DNA of 64,000 nt from Maridesulfovibrio hydrothermalis AM13 = DSM 14728 (GTDB taxonomy: Bacteria > Desulfobacterota > Desulfovibrionia > Desulfovibrionales > Desulfovibrionaceae): contig NC_020055.1 of the NCBI RefSeq assembly GCF_000331025.1, positions 220,270 to 284,269 of the forward strand, read 5' to 3'. A program made the position numbers and the translations under genes. Positions 7,781 through 16,804 of the stretch are shown here, in pieces. Numbering within the stretch: position 1 is the first letter of the stretch; each line of letters opens with the position of its first letter. The notes below the pieces were generated by a model, which had not been told where the DNA came from, ran no database searches, and saw only the letters and a list, made by a program, of their open reading frames with translations.

Positions 7781-7802
7781 CTCCCTCACATATTCTTTTT
7801 AT

Positions 7803-8219
7803 ATGATGAAAATCAGACTAATACGTTATGAAAGCGGCGATCATGGAACTTTTGGGCATCTTATCGGTTCCGGCGTGAATCTGCATGTGATTGAACTGCC
7901 GTGGCGAAATAACCGTTCAAATCTTTCATGCATTCCTATCGGTATATATCGGTGTGAACTGGTCCGTTCTCCACGGTTCGGAGTGGTTTACCACGTCAAA
8001 AATGTACCCGGGCGCAACCATGTACTGATTCACAGCGGGAACTATGCCGGTGATACTACCCTTGGATACCGCACACATTCACACGGTTGTATTTTGCCGG
8101 GTCGAAAACGTGGTCGGCTTGGGGATCAGAAAGCTATTCTTTGCAGTAAGGCTGCTTTGTCTTCGTTTATGTCTGCTTTAAACCGTCAACCATTCACTCT
8201 GATAATTGAGGATAGATAA
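7803..8219 (+). CDS. DUF5675 family protein, candidate phage cell-wall enzyme
   Basis: About 138 residues; ATG 7803 (or 7806) is preferred because the frame upstream passes through the terminator hairpin. The sequence has conserved blocks 'VIELPWRNNRSNLSCIPIG', 'HVLIHSGNYAGDT' and 'HSHGCILPG'. The last resembles the SHGC-type active site of L,D-transpeptidase-like enzymes. DUF5675 proteins sit in phage lysis cassettes. Here it is the first gene of the lysis region and is followed by small membrane proteins, so a role in murein degradation is likely but inferred. Confidence 0.7.
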   Translation: MMKIRLIRYESGDHGTFGHLIGSGVNLHVIELPWRNNRSNLSCIPIGIYRCELVRSPRFGVVYHVKNVPGRNHVLIHSGNYAGDTTLGYRTHSHGCILPGRKRGRLGDQKAILCSKAALSSFMSALNRQPFTLIIEDR

Positions 8220-8363
8220 ATGGAAAGCTGTAAACTCATGGTGGCAACAATGGTGCTTGGGGGCATATTTGGCGTTGGGTTTAGTCTCAGCGTTATATTT
8301 GTCTTTTGTATCAGCGATGCCTTTAAAAAGACAGTCTTGAAGCTCAAAGGATTATGGAGGTAA
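8220..8363 (+). CDS. 47-residue single-helix membrane protein in the lysis cassette
   Basis: The start codon follows the previous stop directly (TAAATG). The product begins 'MESCKLMVATMVLGGIFGVG', has a transmembrane helix over residues 7-31, and a basic tail ('KKTVLKLKGLWR'). An AGG site for the next gene overlaps its end. Location between the wall enzyme and the larger holin-like protein suggests a lysis accessory or antiholin role. Confidence 0.6.
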   Translation: MESCKLMVATMVLGGIFGVGFSLSVIFVFCISDAFKKTVLKLKGLWR

Positions 8364-8366
8364 ATC

Positions 8367-8906
8367 ATGATTGGTGATGCTATACTCAGCATTGTTACTG
8401 GCGGGGCTACGGGCTTGCTGGGTTCTTTGTTCACAGGGATTTTCGGATATTTTGAAGAGAAACGAAAGAATGCGCATGAAATTGAAATGCGCCGTCTGGA
8501 TATGGAAGAAATGGATAAGGAATGGCAATATCGTCAACGGGCTGCTGACCGTGAAGCTGAGACACGGCTTCAGGAATCCGCTGATGATCTTATGCAAGCT
8601 TCCTACGCAAACGATACCGCCACTTATTCTGCTGGGCATGATCTGCCGAAATGGGGCGTTATCCCGCTTCTGCTTGTTGATATGATTCGCGGTTTGATTC
8701 GTCCGGCTTTAACCGTGATTCTGATCTGGATGATCTATTCCACAAGACGCGAAGTCATGGAGGTGCTCAACGCCGCCGGAATAACGGCCATCACCCCTGA
8801 TTCAGCACTGAAAATTTATAACGAAGTTGTTTCCTCAATCCTCTACTGCGGCACGACTGCACTGCTGTGGTGGTTCGGATCTCGCCAGATAAGGAAAAGT
8901 AAATGA
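8367..8906 (+). CDS. Holin-like phage membrane protein
   Basis: 179 residues with AGG/GGAGG upstream. It has a glycine-rich N-terminal hydrophobic segment ('SIVTGGATGLLGSLFTGIFG', residues 8-27), a charged helical stretch (35-80) and two further membrane helices (about 105-127 and 150-172). Related proteins lie in the lysis regions of Mu-like phages of Desulfovibrio-type hosts and are annotated as holins or hypothetical membrane proteins. Its stop overlaps the next start (ATGAG). Confidence 0.6.
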   Translation: MIGDAILSIVTGGATGLLGSLFTGIFGYFEEKRKNAHEIEMRRLDMEEMDKEWQYRQRAADREAETRLQESADDLMQASYANDTATYSAGHDLPKWGVIPLLLVDMIRGLIRPALTVILIWMIYSTRREVMEVLNAAGITAITPDSALKIYNEVVSSILYCGTTALLWWFGSRQIRKSK

Positions 8907-9328
8907 GTAGCGAGGCACATTTTATAGATGAACTGCGCCCGTGGGTTCCTCTTGTCATCGTTGTTTCTCAGTTTGTTTTCGGCTGGATACTCTGGGCGTT
9001 GCAAAAATCTTTTGTTTCCACAAAATGCTGTAAGAAGTGCCGGGATTCCATCACAGAAAAAATAGATGAGATTTCTAAAAATTACAAAAAAAATATCTCC
9101 AGTCTAACTGAAACAATTGATAATCTAGATGACCGCGTAGCCATCAATGAAGAAAGACTTAAAAGTCAGCCTACCCAAGAACAGTTTGCTACTCTAAACA
9201 TTTCAATGGAAAAATTGTCCGGTGAAATGAATGTTCTGGCTGAACGAATTGATGGCATGAAAGATTCACAGAGAGCACTTAAGGAATTAGTCATCAGGGT
9301 TGATACATTCCTAAGGGAGCAGAAATAA
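8903..9328 (+). CDS. DUF2730 (Mu gp25)-like protein
   Basis: 141 residues: an N-terminal membrane helix ('VPLVIVVSQFVFGWILWAL', about 15-33), then a long coiled coil ('EISKNYKKNISSLTETIDNL' onward). This layout fits the DUF2730/Mu gp25 family, which follows the lysis genes and precedes the terminase genes in Mu-like phages. The next expected genes are absent, so this is the last intact gene before the deletion. Confidence 0.7.
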   Translation: MSSEAHFIDELRPWVPLVIVVSQFVFGWILWALQKSFVSTKCCKKCRDSITEKIDEISKNYKKNISSLTETIDNLDDRVAINEERLKSQPTQEQFATLNISMEKLSGEMNVLAERIDGMKDSQRALKELVIRVDTFLREQK

Positions 9329-10410
9329 CTAGTTACTGCATATAGGCCGAGATTAAAGACAGGCATGTGCGCAGGGTGATCCTTTCATGCAGTGAACTTC
9401 AGGTCAAGGAGGCTATTGATGAAGCTTCAAAACATTTTGCAAGGACTTTTACATATCATACAATGCCCAGTTTAAGAGCAAAGCTGATCCCGCCTCCACG
9501 GAGACTTAATTTATAACTCAAGACGCAATCCACAAGGCTCTCGAAAGAACTTTTCTGTCCGACTCCCGCATAACTACACTACCCGCCCCCTGATAACACC
9601 CGTGGTTTTCCTGCCAATATATTTCTTGCCGACTTCGCTTTTCATCAGGACAGCCGCAAGATACGGGCAGTCCTTTTCCCTGTTATATAAAACCCCGACT
9701 TAAAACTCAGGATTGTATCTACCCTTAATGGTAAGGTAAACGAATTTTATGGGCTGATTATAGCTGAAAATTCAGCGTGGTTCCGCCATGTGGTAGACAT
9801 TTATACTGCCGTTAGTGGCGGCCTTGACCGTAGCATTGATTTGCTGCGTGAGGGGACGGAGATGATTCTGCCCATTGATGATTTCAAGAAAACTCATTTC
9901 CCTTTAAAATAATATTCATAGTCAGGCCAAAGGATTCGTGTCTATTGGAATGCTGCCGCAGGAGTGTATGACCGAGCTGAGGACAGAATTGATGATAATC
10001 AGGTTTTAGGATTACACTACAGATAAGGACTATAAAAAACACCCAGATTTAAACAGGAAGATTACAAGCAGGTACAATGACTTATAGAATACGTAGAATA
10101 TGTTGAGAACAAAGCAGGTCATTTAACTTTCGTAAGAAAACAACATGGGGAATACTGAAAAACAAATATGAAGAAAATCCAAGACGGCACAGAACTCTAT
10201 TTGCAGATATTGCATAAGATACAGCCGGATCAGACAAAGAATAAAGAGGTTGAATGGGCGAACATCAGTATTTTAAGTCAAGGCAGATGTTTTCCTAGCC
10301 TGTAATTGCCATTTAAACCCCGTTTAATTTTTTAGTTCTGGACAGTCAGTACCCGAACTATCAAGCCGTCAGTGCAAACGCAGGACACAGCGTTTACACG
10401 TATGATAAAA
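9329..10410. other. Degenerate stretch replacing the phage head genes
   Basis: More than 1 kb with stop codons in all frames and no intact gene. In Mu-like order this interval should hold small terminase, DUF3486, large terminase, portal, MuF, protease and major capsid genes (roughly 10 kb). Only short protein-like shreds remain, for example 9691-9912. I see this as a large deletion followed by decay. Confidence 0.7.
9691..9912 (+). pseudogene. Unrecognised gene fragment within the head-gene deletion
   Basis: A frame open for 73 codons without a start codon that I trust. It reads 'NEFYGLIIAENSAWFRHVVD' and 'GGLDRSIDLLREGTEMILPI' and ends in TAA at 9910-9912. Its composition is protein-like, in contrast to its surroundings, so it is probably the tail of a lost gene. 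I cannot assign a family. Confidence 0.35.
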
Positions 10411-10414
10411 AAAC

Positions 10415-10445
10415 AAGCACCCGGAACTGTTCCGGGTGCTTTTTT
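10415..10445. terminator. Strong, nearly bidirectional intrinsic terminator
   Basis: A perfect 12-bp stem (AAGCACCCGGAA / TTCCGGGTGCTT) with loop CTG is flanked by an A run on the left and a T run on the right, so it can work on both strands. Its arms share GGAA-CxC/TTCCGGGTGCTTTT with the 7749-7780 hairpin, 2.7 kb upstream. Confidence 0.8.
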
Positions 10446-10446
10446 C

Positions 10447-10653
10447 GTATTTGACGTGCCAGAAGTACAGTCATGGAAACACAATTTCCGACAAACAGGA
10501 CGCGGACATAAGACCATCATGCCTGCCCGTCCTTATCTCGGGATTTCTAAAACTGACGAACGTTATATAGCAGACGCCATTATGGCAGACCTTGAGGGGA
10601 ATTTTGATGCCTTACAATGCACTTGCCAGAATGATAGCCGCATTTACCAATGA
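10447..10653 (+). pseudogene. C-terminal remnant of a phage virion morphogenesis protein (Mu gpG-like)
   Basis: The frame after the terminator reads 'MPARPYLGISKTDERYIADA', the typical C-terminal end of the gpG/virion morphogenesis family. It then runs out of homology and overlaps the start of the next gene. The first 100 or so residues are gone, replaced by the terminator-bearing degenerate DNA. It marks the right edge of the head-gene deletion. Confidence 0.6.
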
Positions 10654-11143
10654 ATTTCCTGAATGCAAAACCGTCAAAATTTATTCAGGAAAATTCACGG
10701 CCGAGAATGTTCACGAGGTTGCCAACAACCTTCCGGCCATTCTTATCGCCTGTCTTGGGATCAGCATTACCCCGCCCTACAACGGGGACAGGACCGGAAT
10801 TCTGCGCATGTCCGCTTTTATTCTGACCACTTCTGGCCCTGATCAGATGGATAAGGATGCAATGGCCATGAACATGGTCAGCCGTACCTTGCTGATGCTT
10901 GATGACGACTGGGTTCTTGAAAATCCAAAACGGATGGATGCAAGCAACCTGTCTTCATCATGCGACGGAACAAATACATCTCTCTGGTCTGTAAGCTGGG
11001 AACAGCCTGTAGTGTTGCAGGATACCCCTCTTGTAAAAGTATACGAAGGGGAAAAACTTAAGTCCGTCTTCCTCGGCCAAGCCCCCAAGATCGGCACGGC
11101 CCACAAAGAAGACTACACCGAGATCGGCAAGGACGATAAATAA
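10607..11143 (+). CDS. Mu gp37 (DUF1834)-like tail protein
   Basis: 178 residues from ATG 10607, preceded by GAGGGG; an upstream in-frame ATG lies inside the gpG remnant and is less likely. The family is recognised from its position between gpG and the spike gene and from the opening 'MPYNALARMIAAFTNEFPEC'. Gp37-like proteins belong to the tail-completion/baseplate region of Mu-like phages. Its stop is 2 bases before the next ATG. The gene appears intact and begins the surviving structural operon. Confidence 0.7.
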   Translation: MPYNALARMIAAFTNEFPECKTVKIYSGKFTAENVHEVANNLPAILIACLGISITPPYNGDRTGILRMSAFILTTSGPDQMDKDAMAMNMVSRTLLMLDDDWVLENPKRMDASNLSSSCDGTNTSLWSVSWEQPVVLQDTPLVKVYEGEKLKSVFLGQAPKIGTAHKEDYTEIGKDDK

Positions 11144-11145
11144 TT

Positions 11146-11964
11146 ATGAACTGGGAACACTCCAAGGCAATAGCCGAGCTTAACCGCAAATTGGAAAATA
11201 TCCTGCGCATCGGCAGAGTTTGCGAAGCGGATTACGGAAAAGCCCGTGTACGGGTTGAATCAGGAGAAGTCACAACCGGCTGGCTGCCGTGGATCACAAC
11301 TCGCGCAAGCAGTGATGTTTCATGGTGGGCACCGGAAGTCGGTGAACAGGTCATGTTGCTTTCTCCTTCAGGGGATCTGGCACAGGCTGCAGTTCTACCG
11401 TCTCTTTTTCAAGTAGCACATCCTGCATGTGCGGACCGGCCGACCATTGAACGCAAAGTCTATGAAGACGGCGCGGTGATTGAGTATGACCGCGAAGCCC
11501 ACCTATTACATGCCTATATTCCCGGTGATGCTTTTTTTGAAGTGGATCACGATGTGACTGTCATAGCCGGTAACGATATCTCAGCCACAGCAAAAGGCGG
11601 CAACATCAATGTTACTGCCGATTTTGGTGAAATAACGGTTCTTGCCAAATCGGACAATGTAAATGTGATTGCTGAAAAGGCCGACATTAATATGACCGCT
11701 ACTGAAGGCAAGATTACTTGCCGGGCAAAGGATGAGATTGCCCTGATCAGCGAAGATAAAATCAGGCAGTCGGCTCCTAAACTGGTCATGGATGGCATTA
11801 TTGAAAATGGTGGTGGCCAATATGGAGGCGGCGGTAAAATTTATGGGCCTATCGAACAGGCTGGTGGTGATTTTGTGAGCGACGGAGTGTCGCTTCAACA
11901 CCACACCCATAATGAAAATGGGGATGTAACCAATGAACCCAACGGAGGAACAAGTGAAAGTTAA
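11146..11964 (+). CDS. Baseplate spike protein (P2 gpV-like)
   Basis: 272 residues. The N-terminal OB-fold region ('ENILRIGRVCEADYGKARVR') is followed by a baseplate-spike repeat region with many short beta-helix motifs ('GNINVTADFGEITVLAKSDN'). The glycine-rich tip ends in 'LQHHTHNENGD', whose His-x-His pattern is the iron-binding apex of P2-like spikes. It forms the membrane-piercing trimer at the tail tip. Complete and in operon order. Confidence 0.9.
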   Translation: MNWEHSKAIAELNRKLENILRIGRVCEADYGKARVRVESGEVTTGWLPWITTRASSDVSWWAPEVGEQVMLLSPSGDLAQAAVLPSLFQVAHPACADRPTIERKVYEDGAVIEYDREAHLLHAYIPGDAFFEVDHDVTVIAGNDISATAKGGNINVTADFGEITVLAKSDNVNVIAEKADINMTATEGKITCRAKDEIALISEDKIRQSAPKLVMDGIIENGGGQYGGGGKIYGPIEQAGGDFVSDGVSLQHHTHNENGDVTNEPNGGTSES

Positions 11965-12136
11965 AAAATACACGGTACTTAAAGAGTTCAGGATTCACGG
12001 GAAAGGCAGACAGGAAGTCGGAACTGTTGTTGAAATGGCTGAACAGGAAGCCCGCTACCTGCTTAAGGAAGGCAAGCTGGAAGTGAATAAAACCACAGCC
12101 AACATGTCCAAATCCAAGGAAACAGGCGGTAAATAA
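11933..12136 (+). CDS. Small hypothetical tail-region protein
   Basis: 67 residues in a different frame overlapping the end of the spike gene, with GGGATG and AAAATGGGG upstream. The middle 'FRIHGKGRQEVGTVVEMAEQ' resembles small phage proteins with an SH3-like beta fold that follow structural genes. Its stop shares a base with the next ATG, which supports real translation. Role unknown. Confidence 0.55.
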   Translation: MNPTEEQVKVKKYTVLKEFRIHGKGRQEVGTVVEMAEQEARYLLKEGKLEVNKTTANMSKSKETGGK

Positions 12137-12474
12137 TGCGCGGCATGTGTGCAGTCACGGGTAAACCATCAGCCGGTTACGCCCATCTTAAACAGTCCAT
12201 TTCGGATATCCTGACAACTCCCATAGGGTCCCGCGTTATGCGCCGGCAATATGGGAGCGATATTCCGGATTTGATTGACGCACCCATGAACGGGGAAACC
12301 GTAATAGATGTTTTTGCGGCTGTGGCCGTAGCTCTGGACCGATGGGAGCCGCGCTTCAGGCTTGATCAGATTTATGTGCTCAGTGCCACAGCCGGTCATA
12401 TGGAAATTGGCCTTGAAGGCGAATATCTGCCTGAAGGAAAACCTATTAAGCTAGAAAGGATTGTACTGTCATGA
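12136..12474 (+). CDS. Baseplate wedge protein (gpW/gp25 family)
   Basis: 112 residues. The core 'LKQSISDILTTPIGSRVMRR' and 'YGSDIPDLIDAP' are hallmarks of the P2 gpW/T4 gp25 family, which forms part of the baseplate wedge that starts sheath polymerisation. Overlaps both neighbours, consistent with one tail operon. Confidence 0.92.
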   Translation: MRGMCAVTGKPSAGYAHLKQSISDILTTPIGSRVMRRQYGSDIPDLIDAPMNGETVIDVFAAVAVALDRWEPRFRLDQIYVLSATAGHMEIGLEGEYLPEGKPIKLERIVLS

Positions 12475-13361
12475 AAACCGGATTTTCTCCTATAGACCTA
12501 TCAAAATTGCCAGCTCCTCAAGTTGTTGAAGAACTGGATTTTGAGGTGATTTTTCAGGAGCTGCTGTCTGGGTTCATGGCCCGGAACCGGGAGTATTCAT
12601 CAATAGTTGAATCTGACCCAGTCTATAAAGCTTTTGAAGAGGTCGCCTACCGAGAAATGATACTCCGGCAAGATAGTAACGATAAGGCCAGAGCTGTCAT
12701 GCTCGCCTTTGCCCGTGGCAGTGATCTTAATCACCTTGCCGCTTTGGCCCCGGTTGAGCGCAAGTTAATTGATACAGGGGACCCTGATGCCGAGCCACCC
12801 GTACCTCCAACTTATGAAAGTGATGAGGAGTTCCGTGCACGTACCCAGCTTGCGCCAGAAGGTTTCTCTGTTGCCGGGCCAGAGCAAGGCTACAGATATC
12901 ATGCTCTCAAAGCTGCTGAAGTAAGGGACGCACTATCCCGGCGCACAGCTCCGGGGTGCATTGAGTTGGTTGTGCTGGGCAGGATTGGCAACGGCACGCC
13001 GTCAGTGAAAGCTTTAGGCGAAGTCGAAGAGATTTTTTCGGACCGTACAGTCAGACCGCAAGGTGACCTGCTTACCATCCGTCCGGCCGACATTATTGAA
13101 TACGAAGTTGCGGCAGTTTTAACCGTGGCTGACGGTCCGTCTGATTCAGTTGTAATATCGGCAGCTAAGGCGGCAGTCCGCGACTATGTCACCCGCGCTC
13201 ATGCTCTGGGTGGCCGAGTTACCTTATCAGGATTGTCGGCAGCAATGACAGTTGAAGGTGTAATCGACGTACAAAAATCATCTCCAGCGGAAAACATTGT
13301 CTGCGAACTTTGGCAGGCTCCCTACTGCACGGTCATTAATATTTCAGTGGTGACATTATGA
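12471..13361 (+). CDS. Baseplate protein J (P2 gpJ-like)
   Basis: 296 residues, usual for P2 gpJ (302). 'FARGSDLNHLAALAPVERK' and 'ESDEEFRARTQLAPEGFSVA' are conserved baseplate-J blocks. The C-terminal half is the beta-rich assembly domain. Starts with ATGA overlap on gpW and ends with ATGA overlap on gpI. Builds the wedge around the spike. Confidence 0.93.
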   Translation: MKTGFSPIDLSKLPAPQVVEELDFEVIFQELLSGFMARNREYSSIVESDPVYKAFEEVAYREMILRQDSNDKARAVMLAFARGSDLNHLAALAPVERKLIDTGDPDAEPPVPPTYESDEEFRARTQLAPEGFSVAGPEQGYRYHALKAAEVRDALSRRTAPGCIELVVLGRIGNGTPSVKALGEVEEIFSDRTVRPQGDLLTIRPADIIEYEVAAVLTVADGPSDSVVISAAKAAVRDYVTRAHALGGRVTLSGLSAAMTVEGVIDVQKSSPAENIVCELWQAPYCTVINISVVTL

Positions 13362-14044
13362 GCAAATCTCTGCTGCCTCCCAATGCTTCAAAGCTTGAAC
13401 GTGATTTTTCCGAGGTTGTCGCCCGGATAGGCGAGCTGCATATTCCTATTGATGACCTTTGGAACCCTGAAACCTGCCCACTGGGCCTGTTGCCTTATCT
13501 GGCATGGGCCTTGTCTGTGGATGTATGGGATGAGGATTGGCCTGAAGATGTAAAGCGTGCGGTTGTCCGGGAAAGCGTTGCTATTCATCGAATTAAAGGC
13601 ACTCCCGGTGCTGTTGAAAAGATGTGCGCGGCACTTGGTTATGATGTGCGTGTCTTAGAATGGTTTGAATACGGCGGTGATCATGACCGCTACAAGCTAA
13701 AAATTAAAGAGCGCATGTCAGATGCTGACTATCAGCACATCATTACCGGGGACCGGGTTGCTAAACGGCAAAGTCAGGAGCGGGATGCAATCCAAGTTAA
13801 ACTTGAATCTGAAAGCACTGTTTATATCGGCGGCGTGGTCAATCGTGGTCGCAGAATAGCAATCTATCCACATTATAAATTGTCTGGAGCGAAAAGTTTA
13901 ATAAGCGTTGGCGGTGGCATCAGGGATGCCCGAAAGCGGACTATTTATCCTGCTGACGGAGGGCCGCTAACTGCTTCCTCTACATTTATATATTTCGGAG
14001 GCGTTATGCATATTGCCAGACACCGTACTTTAAGGAGCGTTTAA
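13358..14044 (+). CDS. Tail protein I (P2 gpI-like)
   Basis: 228 residues. The segment 'NPETCPLGLLPYLAWALSVD' and the following 'HRIKGTPGAVEKMCAALGY' are the signature of P2 gpI, which joins wedge and fibre. After residue 145 there is an extension with two similar segments ('YIGGVVNRGRRIAIYPHY' and 'YFGGVMHIARHRTLRSV'), found in Mu-like phages with collagen-free fibres. Followed directly by the fibre gene. Confidence 0.88.
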   Translation: MSKSLLPPNASKLERDFSEVVARIGELHIPIDDLWNPETCPLGLLPYLAWALSVDVWDEDWPEDVKRAVVRESVAIHRIKGTPGAVEKMCAALGYDVRVLEWFEYGGDHDRYKLKIKERMSDADYQHIITGDRVAKRQSQERDAIQVKLESESTVYIGGVVNRGRRIAIYPHYKLSGAKSLISVGGGIRDARKRTIYPADGGPLTASSTFIYFGGVMHIARHRTLRSV

Positions 14045-16498
14045 ATGAATACTAAAGGTTTAATTCTAACAGAGCGCGGCAAGGATTTATTCAACCGGGC
14101 ACAAGCTGGGACTGCTATTAAATTTTCACATGTTGAATATGGCTCAGGTGTACTTGGCGATGATGTCAATCCTGAACAAATCACAAGTTTACTGGCTTCC
14201 AAAGTAACCTTACCCATTCAGGAAATAAAAACCCCCGGAGACGGTTCGGTTGTTATTACCGTGGCTTTCACAAACACAGGTATTGCGGAAGGATTCTATC
14301 ACCGCGAGACAGCTATTTATGCCGATGACCCAATACATGGGCAGATCGTTTACGCCTTCCATTACTCAACTGATGGCGGATTTGTTGCTGCTGGCGGTGG
14401 TGCGTACATCATTGAGGACGTTACTGATTACATCATTGAAATAGGTAACGCGTTAGAAGTTAAGGCCGTAATCAATAATATGGTAGTACTGGCTACCAAA
14501 GTAGATATTACGAATCATAACGAAGACCCTGAAGCACATGGTCAGCTTCTAAACCGCCTTGCAACCGGAATTCCGGAAATTATCAGTCCTATAGCTGACG
14601 CGGTAGATGTAGGAGAAACACCGGTTTACCGTTTCCGCGAATTCACGCCCGTGCTGGCCGGAACATCCGAAGAAGCAATCCAGATACAGATTGATCTGGA
14701 TACGGGGAATTTCACCGCACCTGTGCATGATTCCGGATTTCTGACCACCATCGCCGGCGGCTATGAACAGCCTGCCGGAATGTTGCAGATATCAAAACGA
14801 TACAAAATACGTTGCCGCCGTAGATTAAACACCGGACAGATTTCACCGTGGTCGGAAATTGTTTTTTTCGAAACCCGTAATATATTTAATTACGTCCAAC
14901 GTCCTGTGAATCTGGCTCCCGTGAAAAATGCAACCAATGTCGGCGAATGCCCGCTTTTAAAATCCGGTCCATTTGCGATTGCCGGAACTGAACCGGATAC
15001 CCACGCAGGGATTCAGTTTAGAATCCGTCAGGGCGATACCGTCCTGCATCTGTCGCCCGAACTTGGCACGGTACTCGAATACCTGCTTCCTGCCGGATTA
15101 CTCCAAGTTTCAACAGATTATATTTTTGAATGCCGTCACAAGGGTACATTGCTTGGTTGGTCTGAGTGGTCAACAGCAACAGGATTCCGCACGGCCTCGG
15201 CTTTCATTACTGGAGATGAAGCGGTTTATCCTAGCACATGGGAAGGCTACGACAATGCAAGCGTAGCAGGTGTCGCACTGGCTGATGATGCCGCGCTTAG
15301 AAGTAATGGCATTGATCAGGGGGAAGGCGAAGGTGATTGGGCGGAGTATTCGGTTCGGGCGAAGGTGAGAGGGAGTTTACTTGACTTGCTTAGCACATCA
15401 AAGACCAAAATAATCACTTTCGAAAAGATAGTTCAAGGTGATTCGCTTGTAACGGATAAAGGTCAGGCTATTGCCGGAGATGTTACACGTACCATAGGTG
15501 CAGTCGCAAATCCTTTTGGTGCTTATTCTTTATCCGGCATTGCTGGCAACGTCCCCATAGCAATAGTCGATGAGTCCGGTAATAATACAACTTTGACTGT
15601 TATCGACAATGGTACAACAGCCCCTCAATATGTAACTGATGATGGCTACGATTACATTCAATGGAATGGTCAAACATCTAGCTATGCGGAAGGAGCTCTT
15701 GCTTATCATTATATAGGGACTAGCCCTGATGTCTTTTCTTTTTGTTGTTTTTTAAAAGATGTTCCTGCTTTGTCTACAAACTATAACTTTTTTTTCGGAA
15801 TAACCGACGGCGATAGATCAAATAACGCTCAGCAATCTTTGTTTTTGAGTTTGAAGAACCAAGGTAACAATACCTTAATCTGGAATACCTTCAATGCAGA
15901 TGGAAACTTGGTGCATGGTGACCCTATTCCTGTTGCTGAGTTTAAAAATCGCACAGCAGTGGCAATTGTAGCTGAAAAGAATTTTTTAAAAATATACATG
16001 AACGGAAGTTTGTATACTACTGCCAATTTTGATTGTTCCGTTGGTGGACTTACTAATCAACGAATCAGTATCGGGGGTTGGAAACTAGGACACTACCCAT
16101 TTCGCGGAAAAATGTCTCAGGCAAAGTATTTTGATAGAGCCTTGAATGACAACGAGATTAAAATTCTATCAGGCCAGCTGTGTTATGAAACGGATATTTC
16201 TGCGGATAACTTCATAACAGCTCCGACAAAAGTGGCGGCTGTTCCACTCATTACCGCCGCCACAGGCGCAGCCGGAACCGTATTCACAGCTGACAATTTT
16301 TCTGAAATCCCAATCGAAAAAGCAACTCTCGGCACGGATAACGATCCTGACCGCCCAGATTTTATCTTGCTTGAATCTGCCAAACAAACTCCGGCTGAAC
16401 CTTTCCGCCGAGTGGCTCTTGGCGTGTCCGGCCTTTCAAATAACTCCGAAACCCGTATTAGCGAAACCCAAATCGATACTTGGAAAACAGGAGCTTAA
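14045..16498 (+). CDS. Tail fibre with collar domain and C-terminal LamG-like lectin domain
   Basis: 817 residues; the host-receptor binding fibre. The N-terminus ('LILTERGKDLFNRAQAGTAI') is the phage tail-collar/DUF3751 domain that attaches to the baseplate. Two beta-sandwich repeats follow ('GETPVYRFREFTP...' at about 196 and 'GECPLLKSGPFAIAGTE' at about 300). Residues of about 520-720 form a concanavalin/LamG-like domain ('KIYMNGSLYTTANFD', 'KMSQAKYFDRALNDNEI'), which probably binds sugars. This module has a more AT-rich base composition than the flanking parts, suggesting modular exchange. Intact frame. Confidence 0.85.
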   Translation: MNTKGLILTERGKDLFNRAQAGTAIKFSHVEYGSGVLGDDVNPEQITSLLASKVTLPIQEIKTPGDGSVVITVAFTNTGIAEGFYHRETAIYADDPIHGQIVYAFHYSTDGGFVAAGGGAYIIEDVTDYIIEIGNALEVKAVINNMVVLATKVDITNHNEDPEAHGQLLNRLATGIPEIISPIADAVDVGETPVYRFREFTPVLAGTSEEAIQIQIDLDTGNFTAPVHDSGFLTTIAGGYEQPAGMLQISKRYKIRCRRRLNTGQISPWSEIVFFETRNIFNYVQRPVNLAPVKNATNVGECPLLKSGPFAIAGTEPDTHAGIQFRIRQGDTVLHLSPELGTVLEYLLPAGLLQVSTDYIFECRHKGTLLGWSEWSTATGFRTASAFITGDEAVYPSTWEGYDNASVAGVALADDAALRSNGIDQGEGEGDWAEYSVRAKVRGSLLDLLSTSKTKIITFEKIVQGDSLVTDKGQAIAGDVTRTIGAVANPFGAYSLSGIAGNVPIAIVDESGNNTTLTVIDNGTTAPQYVTDDGYDYIQWNGQTSSYAEGALAYHYIGTSPDVFSFCCFLKDVPALSTNYNFFFGITDGDRSNNAQQSLFLSLKNQGNNTLIWNTFNADGNLVHGDPIPVAEFKNRTAVAIVAEKNFLKIYMNGSLYTTANFDCSVGGLTNQRISIGGWKLGHYPFRGKMSQAKYFDRALNDNEIKILSGQLCYETDISADNFITAPTKVAAVPLITAATGAAGTVFTADNFSEIPIEKATLGTDNDPDRPDFILLESAKQTPAEPFRRVALGVSGLSNNSETRISETQIDTWKTGA

Positions 16499-16500
16499 TT

Positions 16501-16803
16501 ATGACAGTTAATAATATGTCACTGGATGATAAACGGCGGCTGGCGGCGGAGCTTGCACCGTTTATTCTTGAACAATTTCGAAATAATTCCGAGATGATTA
16601 TTCCCGGTACAAAAAAGGCGGTGAAAATTAAGACCAGAACCATTGATACCGGGCTGATTTCCAGCGACACGCATAACGCATTTAATGAAGCTGAAAGGGT
16701 TATGAATTCAGCCGCAACTTTTGATGAACTTAAAGCAGCCACTCAGGATGCAACGGCAATCTTCCGTGCAATTTTGATGGGGCATAAAATAACAGGAGAA
16801 TAA
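16501..16803 (+). CDS. Small protein following the tail fibre
   Basis: 100 residues; ATG 16501 is chosen because it lies just after the fibre stop with GGAG upstream. It is helical and hydrophilic ('LDDKRRLAAELAPFILEQFR') without recognised domain. The position directly after the fibre is the usual place of fibre-assembly chaperones, but it does not resemble those families, so that role is only a guess. Confidence 0.6.
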   Translation: MTVNNMSLDDKRRLAAELAPFILEQFRNNSEMIIPGTKKAVKIKTRTIDTGLISSDTHNAFNEAERVMNSAATFDELKAATQDATAIFRAILMGHKITGE

Positions 16804-16804
16804 T

